Shown: in pieces, positions 45,919 to 57,088 of the stretch
Layout of the letters: each line of letters opens with the position of its first letter
Numbering within the stretch: the stretch's first letter is position 1
Assembly: GCA_007115705.1 (NCBI GenBank)
Contig: QXEO01000143.1
Coordinates: 8,105,434-8,169,433 of the forward strand
Origin: Dactylis glomerata
Lineage: Eukaryota; Streptophyta; Magnoliopsida; Poales; Poaceae
Length of the DNA stretch: 64,000 nt
Direction of reading: 5' to 3'
Program-made: the position numbers and the translations under genes
Notes under the pieces: generated by a model
Seen by the model: the letters and a program-made list of their open reading frames with translations, nothing else
Told to the model about the DNA's origin: nothing
The model's database searches: none

Positions 45919-47413
45919 TAAAAAAATTCTCCTTCTTACAATCTATCACGGCGCCACAAGTGTTCAAAAATGGTCTACCAAAAATAATAGGACAAGTTTT
46001 ACTAGCCTCCTTACCAAGTACTAGAAAATCAGTAGGGTATTTAGTCTTACCGCATAGAACTTCCACATCTCGAACAATACCCAGAGGCCAAACAGTCTCT
46101 CTGTTAGCAAGCTGAACAACCACATCAATATCTTCAAGTTCACAAATGCCAATCTCGTGCATGATTTCTTTGTAAAGCTCTAAGGGAATAGCACTTGCAC
46201 TAGCACCAATATCACATAAACCATAATAGCAATGATCTCCAATCCTGACAGAAATAATAGGAACACTTGTTTTCCTATGCTTTTTAGGATGTGAGAGAAT
46301 GTTAGAAGCATCTTCACAAAAAAGAATATATTCATCCCCTACATCTTTAGTAACAAGATCTTTCAATATAGCTACAGGAGACTTAATAGTAATTTGCTCA
46401 TCAGGTTCTGCAGCTTTCTTAGTACTTTTATTAGACACACTTACCAAAGTAGAATACTTCTTTACCTTAGCAGGGAAAGGTGTCTTCTCAAAATAAGGTT
46501 CAGGCACAATGCTATCAACAGTACAAACTTCAGTAGCTGCAGCAGGAATATGACTAATAGAATCTTTATAAGACGCATGATATTTGTTCCAATCTTTCTT
46601 TGGAACATCAATATAAGAGGCAAAGGCCTTAAGACAATTAGCAAGTATTTGAGAATCAAGACCATAAGCAGCGCTAACACTATGAAAGTCATCGGTCTCC
46701 ATAAAAGATTTAATGCATTCATAATCATAGTTTATACCTGACTTCCCACCTTTGTCGTTTTCCCATCCTTCAGCATTTTCTTGTATACGGTTAAGAAGTT
46801 TCCACTTAGCATCTTCTTTCATATGAGTAAATGATCCAAAGCAAGAAGCATCCAAATAATCCTTATCAGGAAGAGTAAGTCGTGCATAAAAATTATCAAT
46901 AACAATATTATTGGGGAGCTCATGAATGGGGCATTTGAGCATTAGTAACTTCAATCTCCCCCACGCTTGGGCAATACTCTCTCCATCATGAGGCCAAAAA
47001 TTATATATCCGGTTACGATATTTATGAATTTCACTTGGAGGATAAAACTTGGAATAAAAGAGAGGCACAATATCCTCCCATGCCATAGATGGACCATCTT
47101 GGAGTAGTCGATACCACTCTTCAGCTTTGCCTTTCAATAATAATGAGAATAGTTTCTTCTTAACCTGGCTTGGTGAAATTCCTGCACATCTGAACAACTC
47201 GCATAATTCATGTATAAATAATAAGTGATCACCCGGATGGACAGTTCCATCTCCTGAATAGCAGTTATCCATAATTCGCCCAACAATTTTCATAGGTATT
47301 TTAAAAGGATCAATTTCAGCAGGCGGTGGCGGTGGTGGTTCCTCCGCATGTGCAGTAGTAGCAGTAGTAGTAGATGTGTTTCCAAATAGGAAACCAAATG
47401 GAGAGTTCTCCAT
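45919..47413 (-). pseudogene. Athila-type Gag and aspartic protease, cut by the Tat insertion
   Basis: The frame starts at ATG 47413 (MENSPFGFLFGN) and is open to the insertion site, about 498 codons. The Gag core reads VHPGDHLLFIHELCELF, KGKAEEWYRLL and FYPPSEIHKYR; no CCHC knuckle is visible, as often in Athila. The protease reads YGLCDIGASASAIP (about 46190-46210) and ends IIFGRPFLNTCGAVIDC. The polymerase lies beyond the Tat element at 33830-37063 in the same original frame. An earlier in-frame ATG (47452) adds 13 hydrophobic residues and is less likely. Confidence 0.92.
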
Positions 47414-47504
47414 AGCAGAGTAAAACAAAAATAAAATACAAAATAAAAACAATACTCACAGCGACGGTTACCTTTACTAATTCCACTCTTCAATATCGCT
47501 ACAC

Positions 47505-47522
47505 TCCCCGGCAACGGCGCTA
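47505..47522 (-). other. tRNA-Asp primer-binding site of the Athila-type element
   Basis: On the minus strand TAGCGCCGTTGCCGGGGA matches the tRNA-Asp complement except for its second base. It lies 11 bases after the LTR end, a spacing close to that in the other Athila copies. Confidence 0.85.
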
Positions 47523-47533
47523 GAAAATAGTCT

Positions 47534-49043
47534 TGATGACCCACAAGTATAGGGGTGTATCATAGTACTTTCAATAAATAAGAGTGTCGAACCCAACAAG
47601 GAGCAGAAGGTGTTGATGAGCGGTTTTGATCAAGGAATCACTGTAAATACTAGCAAACAGGTTTTCAGGGGTATTTGGTAATACGAGTAAATAAAGTGCG
47701 AGTAAATAAAAGATAGTAGTAACAATTGCAGCAAGTGGCCCAATCCTTTCTTCAGCAAAGGACAAGCCGGTTGTGTACTTATAATAACCAAACGTTCTCG
47801 AGGACACACGGGAGTTTCTGTCAAGAGCTTTCGCTTCATAGAGCCAATAGTATTCATTGGTTTGATAGGTGTTATGAGGGTGAACCTGTGCTAGCGCACT
47901 ACCCTTACTAGGATAAATACACACTTGTGATTATACCCCTTGCAAGCATCCGCAAATACAAGAAAGTAATTAAGATAAATCTAACCACAGCCTTAAACTC
48001 TAAGATCCTACGCTCCCTGGTGCAATGGTTTTCCAACGGAGGTTTAGGTTTCTGTCACTCCAGCAACCCCACAATCGGTAGCCAAATACACAATGCATCT
48101 CACTAGGCCCATAAATGGTGAAGTATCATGTAGTCGACGTTCACATGACACCACTAGTGAAATAGCACCACAACAATATCAAACAATTAAATATTTCTCA
48201 ACAATAATTCACTACTAACATCTTGACTTCTCCCATGTCCTCAAGAACTAAACGAACTACTCACAAGACATCATATGGATCATGATCAGAGGTGAAATAA
48301 TGGTAAATAACAATCTGAACATAAACCTTAATTCAACGGTTCCACCCAATAGCATCAACTACAAGAGTAATCAACACCGGGAAAGTTTCCCCTATGAATA
48401 TAACAAGATCCAACTCAAGATGTTACAGCGGGATGGCGTGGTGATGGTGAGATGAAGGTGCTGGTGATGGAGATGATGATGATGATGATCCCGATGAAGT
48501 CCGGTGCAATGGTGATGACGATGGCGATGATCTTCCCTCTCCGGGAAGGAATTTCCCCGGCAGATTTCTGCCTGCCGGAGAGCTTTTCTCTCTTTGGTGT
48601 TTTCCGCCCCGCAGAGGCGGCGGTGTCTAACTCTGAGCCCCCCCCCTTTGACTTAGGTTTTCGGGGACGATGATGTACGCGGAGGGGCGAGACCAGATGT
48701 GGGCCAGGGCGCCCTCACACAGGGCTGTCGCGGCCAGGGGGCTGGCCGCGCCACCCTGGCGTGTGGGGCCCCCTGGCTCCTCTCGACTCCCCCTTCTGGC
48801 TTCCTGAGTCTTCCGGGAAAATATAATTTCTGGGTATTTTTCTAGAATTTTCCTGATCTTCAAAATATGGTCTCTTGATGGTCCTTTTTCCAGCAGAATC
48901 CTGACTCCGGCAGCAACTCCTCCGATGATCATCAAACATGTGAAAGCAAAGGAAATAACATAAGTATCTTATCTAAATATGAAATATATCAATGAATAAC
49001 AGTAAATTATGATACAAAATAGTGATGCAAATTGGACGTATCA
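47534..49043 (-). repeat. 5' LTR of the Athila-type element
   Basis: It is 1510 bp, the partner of 29802-31298. The extra 13 bases are a tandem duplication around GCGAGTAAATAAA near 47690-47712. Confidence 0.95.
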
Positions 49044-49228
49044 GGCACCAAATTTAACAATGCATCAGTCGTTGCTCCATATGCCCTAAAAATGGTTGAG
49101 GCCTATTTTGCATCATCTCTTGGCGATGTTCTTAGATTGTGGGATTACCCAAATTTTGATCTTTTCAAGGGCAAGATGACTATCTACCCCAAAGAAAAAA
49201 TATGATAAATCCCTTGGAGATGCTCTAA

Positions 49229-50089
49229 CATACATGACATTGGCTTCTATAATTAGTCTTTAATCATTGTGATTTATCTATTTTTGCGTCCTTACAATAT
49301 ATATTCCAGTATCTTGAATTTTTTGGATATTAATTAAAACTTGTTCTATGGTGAGGTTTTATTTTTACAACTTCATATATTTTCCTTTTATCATAAGGAT
49401 AAGTGTGAATTTATCTATGAATTGTATTCTCCTGGGTGCATATTTATTCCAACCTGGCCATGTCAATAAATTTTGATTTCATACCCTGTCACACGGGAGA
49501 AGCAAAATAATTTTGCATCCTGATGGGGAAGCCTATCAGGAGCAAACTCAAGTTGGATAAGTCTTTTAGGAGCAAAAACAAGATGATTGACGCCATAGGC
49601 AAGGCGGCTGGTAATAAAAAGGTGCATGCATCTATTGATGCAGGGATGGAGCTATGTCACCTTTTCGAAGAAATAAAATGCAAGGCCGCTCCTCAATTTC
49701 GTGAACCATCCACATGGTTTGGTTTTTCGTCGAGGGTTTGGTGGTGTCTGTTGTCTTTAGCTGAGGTGTTTTTTTTAAGGTTTGGTGGTGTCCATTGTCT
49801 GGAACTATGGTTGTTGCTGGGTATTTTTGTTGGATCAACCGTGTTATCATGGGTTTCATACTTTGCTAGTTTGTTAGTAGTATGGAGTGGTTGGTGTGTA
49901 TCGGGTTTTCACTAGGTTTTCTAACTGGTTAATTCTCTTCTCCATAGTTAATCGATGAGACAGATATTTAACTCCATTCAAATGCACGAGAGAAGCAAAT
50001 CGTTCTACAAAGATCGGATTCTTTACAAAGATTCAGCATGTAAGTTGCTTTCAAGGCTATATAGGTCTCTTGTTTTAACTTTTGCCAAG
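49229..50089. other. Host DNA, no gene assigned
   Basis: It is AT-rich. A 130-codon frame at 49523-49915 begins with a Lys-rich segment and ends in hydrophobic sequence translated from a T/G-rich repeat-like stretch (GGTTTGGTGGTGTC twice, near 49733 and 49780). I see no domain and treat it as unproven. Confidence 0.4.
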
Positions 50090-50091
50090 TA

Positions 50092-50178
50092 CTCCCTCCG
50101 TTTGAAAATAAGTGTCGGTGATTTTGTACTAACTTAGTACAAAATTTGAACTAAGTCACCGACACTTATTTCCGTAGT
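50092..50178. mobile_element. Short Stowaway-like MITE (about 87 bp)
   Basis: It begins CTCCCTCCG after TA (50090-50091). The stem AATAAGTGTCGGTGA pairs with TCACCGACACTTATT, and the loop holds a second inverted pair (TTTTGTACTAA / TTAGTACAAAA). The right terminus has lost about 12 bases. Confidence 0.8.
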
Positions 50179-50269
50179 ATATATTTAGTTTATAGTGGAT
50201 AGGTTTTATGTAATGAAAGGTAGTTGTTTTGTGCACGAGACATACTGCAAAAACTCAAAGTTTCTGTGG

Positions 50270-51660
50270 CAATGGTTAGTAGCACTAGGTGGTAGGCTAC
50301 TGCATCATTTAGTTCGGGATGTGCATGTGGTAGTGTAGTACCTACGATCTTGGTCAGAAACAGTTTTCATTGGTATGTAATTGTACCCTTTTGGATCTGA
50401 TGATATAATTCCCTAAAGGGGTTAAGCTAGAAATTGTAGCCATAAGACCCTGTAGACTATTACAAATAAAGAAGCTAATGTTTATTTTGTTGCTAACTCC
50501 CACACCACATCCTTTGAATTCAAATTTCAAACTGGGAATGCGGCAGTAAGAGTGAGTATCTGTCAGTACTGATACTACTAATAAATCGGAGCAATAATCA
50601 CTGACTGAAACGTCATACACTGATAGGTTCAAAAGTGCAGGTTGTTAGCAATTTGGTGGTTCCCTCTCGAAAAAAAAACAGCTATGTGAGCTGCCATAAG
50701 ATTGACTGAACAATCTGTTCGTGTGAGCAATAGACTAGATGTGTTTGACATTCCGACAACCATGTATGGAAATGAACAACCAAGTGGTCGCTGACAGTAA
50801 AGTTCTGAAAAATCCAAATATGAAATGAAGTGATGGCAGACGAGAGACTCCCAAAACTTAAAGCTATGTCAGGTTGCAACAATGCAAGTGAATTCTGAAC
50901 ATGTATTGCAGTCAGTACTAAGGCAATGTAGATTGTAGCATCAGCAGCATAGTTAAGGTGTCATGTTCAGGTACCTACCATCAGAAATAAGTAACGGCAA
51001 GCGAGAGAATCCCAGAACTATGAGCTGGGACGATTAGCAGCTATGCCAGATTGCGCCGTGTACGTACTACTGCAAAATGCATAGTCTAGGATCATTACGA
51101 GAGTTAAGAGCCATGATCACGTACCTACCATTTGGCTTGTGCCAAACCACGATGCTCTGATCCGTGCATGACACCTAATTTCTCCGAATGAATGATGAAT
51201 TGTTCGAAGATCTTCTTTTATTGCTTTGTTCTGATGAAACAGGTAAGTATCTGAAGATTTCAGGACATGATCCTAGCTATGAGAGCAAGTACAATAAGGT
51301 CCAGTCAGCAGGCTATAAGGATTAAAGTAGTATATTTGTGCTTAGTTGGAAGTGAGAGAAGAGGAGAGAGAAGGAGAGTGGGCTCTCATGCAAGAGCCAA
51401 CTCTAGCACGTGCTCCTAGGCACTTTGAGAGAGTGAAAGGTGGGCCACATATTAATAAAGTACTACAATTTCATAACTCACTATTGTACATGTTAGCTCT
51501 AAGTTGGCTATAGATGACATGGCACTAGGCTTATAGCCAGCAGCCGACTACACTATTGGAATTGCTCTGAAGCAGCTAGTAAGTCAGGATGTTACGGCAT
51601 GTCATTAAGGACGGCTAGTACTGCCAGTACGGTACTAGTTAGACTGTCAATGTCATTATC
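50270..51660. other. Host DNA paralogous to 5430-5985
   Basis: It shares ordered blocks with the left region, from GGGATGTGCATG to the TTACGGC(G/A)TG near 51590. Within it, 50830-51000 and 51000-51150 are themselves a diverged tandem pair (GGCAGACGAGAGACTCCC / GGCAAGCGAGAGAATCCC). A MITE interrupts it at 51283-51567. No coding frame is recognised. Confidence 0.6.
51283..51567. mobile_element. Tourist-like MITE, 285 bp
   Basis: The left end GAGCAAGTACAATA and the right end TATTGGAATTGCTC are imperfect inverted repeats. TGA flanks both sides (51280-51282 and 51568-51570). The paralogous region near 5938 lacks it, which supports insertion. It is non-coding. Confidence 0.75.
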
Positions 51661-52912
51661 GAGCACATCACGGACACTGTTCGAACCTTACCACAAATGT
51701 CTGACAAACAAAGCCACAACAAGTAACATGAAGCCACTTGAATCCTGCATTAATTTCATGGATTAGTTAATCCCATACGCAGTTAACCTTTCCTGGAGCG
51801 GTCACGCGAACCAAGGTCAAAACAACACATGCGCACGCAGACATGCAGTGACTTCCAAGTACTTAAGTGACCCCTAATCCGTTGACTAATCTACACTGCT
51901 AACCGTGCGCGCGCGCTCTTGGCCATCGGATCAAGCCAAAACATCCGCGATGTTTCCCGGGTCCTGGCGAGCTCGGATCGGCCGCCGAACCATCGATGCC
52001 CGTCCCGAGAGAAGATGTCCGGCGAGCTGTGGATCGTCCTCCGATCCCCGTGCATCCATCGCACCGCGGGCATTAATCGCCGTCGCACGATCCCAGACGA
52101 GCGTCAGAGAGCATCTCGCAGCGATCAAGGCGCCCGAGCCCGGATCACCATATTTGAACCCGCCGGCTCGAGAAAAGATGTTTCGAGCCTCGCGAACAAC
52201 GATCCCCATGCGTGGCGGCATTAATCGTCGCTCGATCCCAGTAAGAATCTCTCATGCATCACACTGATCAAGAGAGGAAGGGCTCCAGAATACTAGCGAC
52301 TGCCTGATGAGCCCGGATCACCATGTTTGAACCCCTGGCCCTTCGCTGCGGCCAAGAACGAGCTCGGATTCCAAACTTGCTGAGAATCTGCAGCTCCTTC
52401 GAAATTTGAACTGTACTCGTTTGAGTATGTATCTCGAACCTGCAGTAATCTTCAGCGAAGATCATCATCCATTCGTCCAGCTTCCGCACCACAGAGCACG
52501 CATGGTCGCGCTCGCACGTGGTGGCGTGATGGTTGTTGCGCTGGGTCGTCCTTGACCGCGCCGCGCGAAGAGAGCTCCAAATGGCGGGCCCTAGTGGGAA
52601 CATTTCTTATTGTGGCAAGTGGCATGTGTTCTCTCTTCTCTGTAGTACTTGATGAGGCTAGAAGGAGGAGAGGGTGGGCAGGTATGATTGCGTGGTTTCT
52701 TTTATTTAGCCTTTTGTATGTCCCAACTTGCGGCTCCGCTCAGCCAATATGCAGGTGCTATGCTGCGAAAGGAAACACCCTTGGAAAAAGGGGGCCGCGA
52801 AATGAACCAGCAAAATACTAGCTTTTATATATATATATATATTCTTGTATTTTTTATAACTAATTTGATGCTAACAAAAATCATGAGCCAAATTTTTCTA
52901 TGTGAGGGGAAC
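51661..52912. other. Host DNA, GC-rich block and AT-rich tail
   Basis: 51900-52600 is GC-rich, with overlapping frames on both strands that share no recognisable domain. GCCCGGATCACCAT(A/G)TTTGAACCC occurs twice (near 52138 and 52311), as does GGCATTAATCG (near 52070 and 52214). This suggests a decayed repeat of about 150-170 bp. It ends in AT-rich DNA at the Mutator-like insertion. Confidence 0.4.
52826..52842. repeat. (TA)n microsatellite
   Basis: A pure TA run of 17 bases. Confidence 0.9.
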
Positions 52913-53128
52913 GAGTTAATGACGCAAAGCTACCACATTTGAGGCGAACGTGTCTGGAAACTACCACCTTTGGATATTTTGACACTTAACTATCTCTTTT
53001 GAGGCTAGGTTGCGACACGGAGCACTGATCGCTGCTGTTTAGCTGGTTAACACGTTATCTGACTACTGGGACCCACACGTCAGCTCCACGTGTCATTGGC
53101 GGATGGCGAAGCACTGACGGCCGTTAGG
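52913..53128 (+). repeat. Left terminal inverted repeat of the Mutator-like element
   Basis: It pairs with 57089-57304 with about a dozen mismatches. It ends GACGGCCGTTAGG, about 135 bases before the GRF gene's ATG, and probably includes its promoter. Confidence 0.95.
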
Positions 53129-53262
53129 CCAGCGCCAAATAAAACAGCCGTGGAGGTCACTCCTCTCTCCCAGCTCACTCTCTTCCCCCTCGCTCTTCTC
53201 GCCGCCTCTGTTCGCGCCGCCGCCGCCTCTGCTTGGAGCTAGCCGCCGCCGCTGGAGGGGAG

Positions 53263-54142
53263 ATGGTGTCATGGGGTGATGGTGAGGAGTCAACAGGCTA
53301 CGAGAGCTCCGATTCTGAAGCTGATGTGAGTGTTCTCCTCCTCCCTCTGAAATCCCTCTCTGAAATCTAGGTTAGATGTATCGATTTAGGGGATTTTGGG
53401 AAAAGCTAGATAAGATCTTGCCTGATTGAAATCCAATGCAATGTTTAGGCACTGAATTTCATCTATGACTCTGAGTACTGCGGGTCAGATGATGGATTGC
53501 CAGCTGCTCGCTGCAAATGTCGCAAAGTAGCTAACATATTTGTAGCTTTCGAGGGATGGTGCACTGGCAGGAGGTTTCTTGGTTGTGGTATTGAGGTGTG
53601 TGTTTTTTGCTATTTTATATTGTGTAGAAGTACCATACTTAGTTCATAATTGAAGATAGTTTTTGGCTTGATTTCTGTAGGAAGGGCCTCGGTGTGATTA
53701 TGTGAAGTGGGTAGATGAACCATGGCCTAGAAGCTTGCAGAAAGCATTGGGAAGACTGTGGGAAATGCATGGTGAACAAAAGCATGGTAGAACTAAGGAT
53801 GCTCTGCAGCATCTGGAACAGAAGTTCAACCACCAGCATGAGATAAGGTTGCTGCAGAAGGATCTAAAGATGGCACAAGATGAACTGAAGACTGCTGTGG
53901 GTGAGAAGCAGGTCTTACTTGCTCTGAAGGCCAAAGCAGAACAGTCTCTGATAGATGCAAGGGCAGAACTAGAGCAGAAGAAACTCATTGATGCACACCA
54001 TTCTAACATGCACAAAGTTCTCAGAATTAGGGCAGAGAAGGAAAGGGACATGATGAAGAAGGAGAAGGAGGAGTTGAAGGCTCAAAAGAGAAAGCTAGAG
54101 TTCATCATTGCAGATATGCTAGACCATGTTGCTGTGGCATAG
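53263..54142 (+). CDS. GRF zinc-finger and coiled-coil accessory protein of the Mutator-like element
   Basis: Three exons are inferred: 53263-53325, 53449-53595 and 53681-54142. All junctions are GT-AG and in phase 0, giving 223 residues with no stop. Exon 1 is acidic. Exons 2-3 encode a GRF-type zinc finger: CKC at about 43-45, GRRF at 61-64, C67, and C75-D-Y-V-K-W-V-D. Known GRF fingers bind single-stranded nucleic acid. Residues about 95-210 are a long charged coiled coil (HQHEIRLLQKDLKMAQDELK onward), likely for self-association. The last 38 coding bases overlap the transposase coding end on the other strand. Its place in the element equals that of mudrB. A helper role in transposition is inference. 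Confidence 0.83.
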
Positions 54143-57020
54143 GATAAAAGACTGGATTGTAGTTGTTCATGTACATTGGCTTCTTGTAGAACTCTGAAAC
54201 AAAATCCTCTGGATGCAACCTTGCTTTGTAGATAGCACTTATAGCATGATTGCATGGTAAGCCAGATAGATCCCATTTCCTGCAGGCACAAGTTTTGTTA
54301 TCCAAGTTGACCTCATATGTGTGCTCACCATTCTTCACTTGCCAGAGCCCAAGATCTGCCCTTACTGCAGTACATTTCCTAGAGAAAGTCTTCATCATTT
54401 CTAGCTTTTCTGCATAATAAGGAGTGATTTCCTAGCCAGCTGTCTGTCCTCCTTCTCTCTTTCCATCAAATCTGACCATTTGCTTGTCATATATTCCTGT
54501 CAGCATGGTAACAATTGGTTTGTTCCTTACATCTAGAATATATCTATTGAATACCTCACTTAGGTTGTTAACTACTAAATCTGTCTTGTAGTTTGTGTCC
54601 ATGGCCCACCTTGCCCATGTTTGCACTGGTATCTTTGTGAGCCATGCCCAAGCTGCCTCAGATTGTTTCTTCAGCTCTTCCATTGCCAAGTCAAAACCAG
54701 CTTTTGTGTAAGAGTAAGATGCATTATCCATGCATTTCTTCATATCTTCTCCCCTGAAGCCAGCTGTCTGGAAGTTGGCATAAATGTGCCTAAGGCAGTA
54801 CCTTTGAGGACAATTTGGAAATATGGTGCTAATTGCTTTCAGTAGACCCTTCTGCCTATCTGACATTATGGTGTAATAACCAAATTTGCCCTGCTCACCA
54901 CCTAGAGCCTCTTTCAGCTGCTCCAAAAACCACTGCTAATTTTTTGTGTCTTCCTTTGCAACAACAGCCCATGCAACTGGATATATGTTGTTGTTTCCAT
55001 CCCTGCCTGTTGCTGCCAATATCTGAGCTCCAGTGGTTAACTTGATGAAGCAACCATCCAAGCCAAGGAATGGTCTACATCCATCAAGGAAACCTTGCTT
55101 TGCAGCATTTACACAGAAGAAAAGGCCATGAAACCTTGGCTGCTGACTGATGAATATCTGCTGCCCTTTCTTGATTGCCTCCATCTCATCTTCAGTGGGT
55201 CCAGTCATAGTGGTCACTATGCACCTTGATCCAGGGTTTCTGTCAATAACAGTCTGCATATAATCCCTTAATCTATGGTACTGCTTCTTGTGATCTCCCA
55301 TTACAATGTTCCTTGCTCTAGTCCTAGCTCTATATGCCATCCTCTTAGGGACATCAACACCAAAATCTGTCTTGGCCTTGTCAACAAGGGTTGTGATGCA
55401 AGTGTTGGGATCTGACCTGAATTTGTCTACATATGCATTGCTTAGCCACCTTGTGTTCACTCTGCTATCTGCAGGTTTAGTAGGACAAGAGTGCTCCAGA
55501 TGCATCTTCTTTATGCAGAATGTGTTCTCATTCTTGATCTTGGCAGCTGACATGTAAAACTGACAGTTGTACTTCTCCTTTCTGTCCTCCTTGCACCAAA
55601 CAATTATTCTATCAGGTGTATTTCTGTGGTAGTGGAAATTCCTAACCTGAGTTATATGCAGCCTTGCCAGTGCCTCCCTAAACTGGTACACATCCTTGAA
55701 GCAAAGTTTTAGCATGAATTGTTGCTCAGGATTTTGCCTCTTTTCATCATACCATATCCTCTGTTGTTTTTTCTTTGCCCTACTCTTTCTTCCCTTTGGC
55801 ATCATAAATGGAAGAGGCTCATGGCCATCATCATCATCCTCTGCAAGAAAATCTAGGCCATCTTCTTCATCAGATGGAGCCCATTCCTGCTTAAGAGGTT
55901 GTTCTACTTGGGAGTGTGATCTCAGAGTAGGCCCCTGCCTCTTGGGTTTCTTCTTCACTGGCTTCTCTGACAGTATATCTTTATAAGTAGCAGATGGAGT
56001 GTCAAATATGTCTTCCACATCTGTCTCACCCTCACAGTGCTCCAATGGATCTGCTCTCTTCCTTTTTATCTCAGCAATAGTCTGCTTCAGTTCCTCAGCC
56101 TCTTTTCTCCTCATTTCATCAGCAAGCACAGGGTCATACTTGCATGGATACCAGAAACTGTCACTGCCATCAGATGCTTCTCCTTCATCTTCTTCTTCTT
56201 CTGCCTCTTGTGCATTTTCTTCTGGCCATCCATTCTCATCAGTTTGTGTCTGCCAAGGCTGCCAGTACACACTGTCCTGGGTCTCAAAATGACCTTGCAC
56301 TTGCTCATGATCAGGTGATGGTTCTCTCACATGTGGCTTCACAGGAGAAACTACAATAGCTTGCTTCCTCTTGTCCCTCATCACTGTCACCACCAATTTT
56401 CTAGCATGCTCATACTTCCTAACCATTTCTTCCACCTTCAAATTGCTATTAATCAAATCTAGGCCATTGAGTCCCTCTCCTTCTTCCTTTACATAGTACA
56501 TTGAATCACACATGCCGTATCCTTCCTTCTCAATGACAGACAGTAATTTCAGATATCTAATGTCACTACGGGCCATACTGACTTGCACAAACTTAACACC
56601 ATCGAATTGAAAATATAGCTCCCACATGTCATCAGACGGCCTAATTTTACATCACAAACATTTGTTCATCACTAATTGCACAGAAATCAAATAAACCCTA
56701 GATCAACTAGTTCCCACAATTCAGACAGAGGGGAAATCTTACCCGGTTGGCGACTGGTAGTGACTAAGCGGGTCCTCCGTCTGGGTGTTGAGCGCCAGCG
56801 AGCACGCAAACTCCAAAGAGGGAGATGGCGGTTGCGCGAATGGCTCCTCCGGCGACATTTCTTTCGTCGCCATGGACGCCTGCTCCTCCTCCGAGTCCAA
56901 ATCGACGCAGCCCATGTTGAAGCCCGGCCCGAATAGCACTTGCCGCTAGAAACGCGGCCGTCCTCCGAGGAGACCTCCGTCGTCCCCCTCCACCCCGCCG
57001 CCGCCACCTCCAGTCGCCAT
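54105..57020 (-). pseudogene. MURA-type transposase with premature amber stops
   Basis: This is the enzyme that would cut and move the element. An inferred intron at 56641-56742 (GT-AG) joins a short acidic first exon (in-frame ATG at 56939, or ATG 57020 if the TAG at 56946-56948 is secondary) to the main exon. Order: a PB1-like N-terminal region (WELYFQFDGVKF); an acidic and Lys-rich middle; a MuDR-type DNA-binding region (LCFKDVYQFREAL to HLEHSCP); a DDE core (LDGCFIKL, then YTIMSDRQKGL); and a SWIM finger CACRKWDLSGLPCNH near the end. TAG stops at 54936-54938 and 54432-54434 are each one change from TGG in context. The frame is otherwise continuous over about 910 codons. Confidence 0.9.
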
Positions 57021-57088
57021 GGACACGAGCGAGGCGAGATACAGTTGCTTGACTGAAACGCGGTGCGGTGGGAACTAACCTAACCAGC

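Larger units (their letters stand above)
29802..49043 (-). mobile_element. Athila-type Gypsy retrotransposon, minus strand, split by a Tat element
   Basis: The LTRs at 29802-31298 and 47534-49043 are flanked by GGCAC duplications (29797-29801 and 49044-49048). Without the nested Tat element it is 10.4 kb. Reading on the minus strand the order is tRNA-Asp primer site, Gag-protease, polymerase, a coiled-coil frame in the env position, then polypurine tract. No chromodomain is present and the catalytic box is FMDD, which fits Athila. The LTRs differ by roughly 1-2% by eye. Confidence 0.96.
28207..49225. mobile_element. Tourist/Harbinger-like DNA element, split by a 19-kb retrotransposon
   Basis: The left end GAGCATCTCTAA and the right end GAGATGCTC are inverted repeats. 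Three-base TAA duplications flank them (28204-28206 and 49226-49228), the Harbinger pattern. Its own sequence is 28207-29801 plus 49049-49225, about 1.77 kb. It includes a CACCACCA-rich stretch at 28520-28640 and a GC-rich block at 29490-29750, with no transposase motif. It is probably non-autonomous. Confidence 0.75.

Noticed and set aside
49523..49915. 130-codon frame in host DNA
   Set aside because: It ends in low-complexity T/G-rich repeats, with no domain, promoter or conservation evidence visible.
51891..52603. Overlapping Arg/Ser-rich frames on both strands
   Set aside because: Typical of GC-rich non-coding DNA; no recognisable motif and several competing frames.
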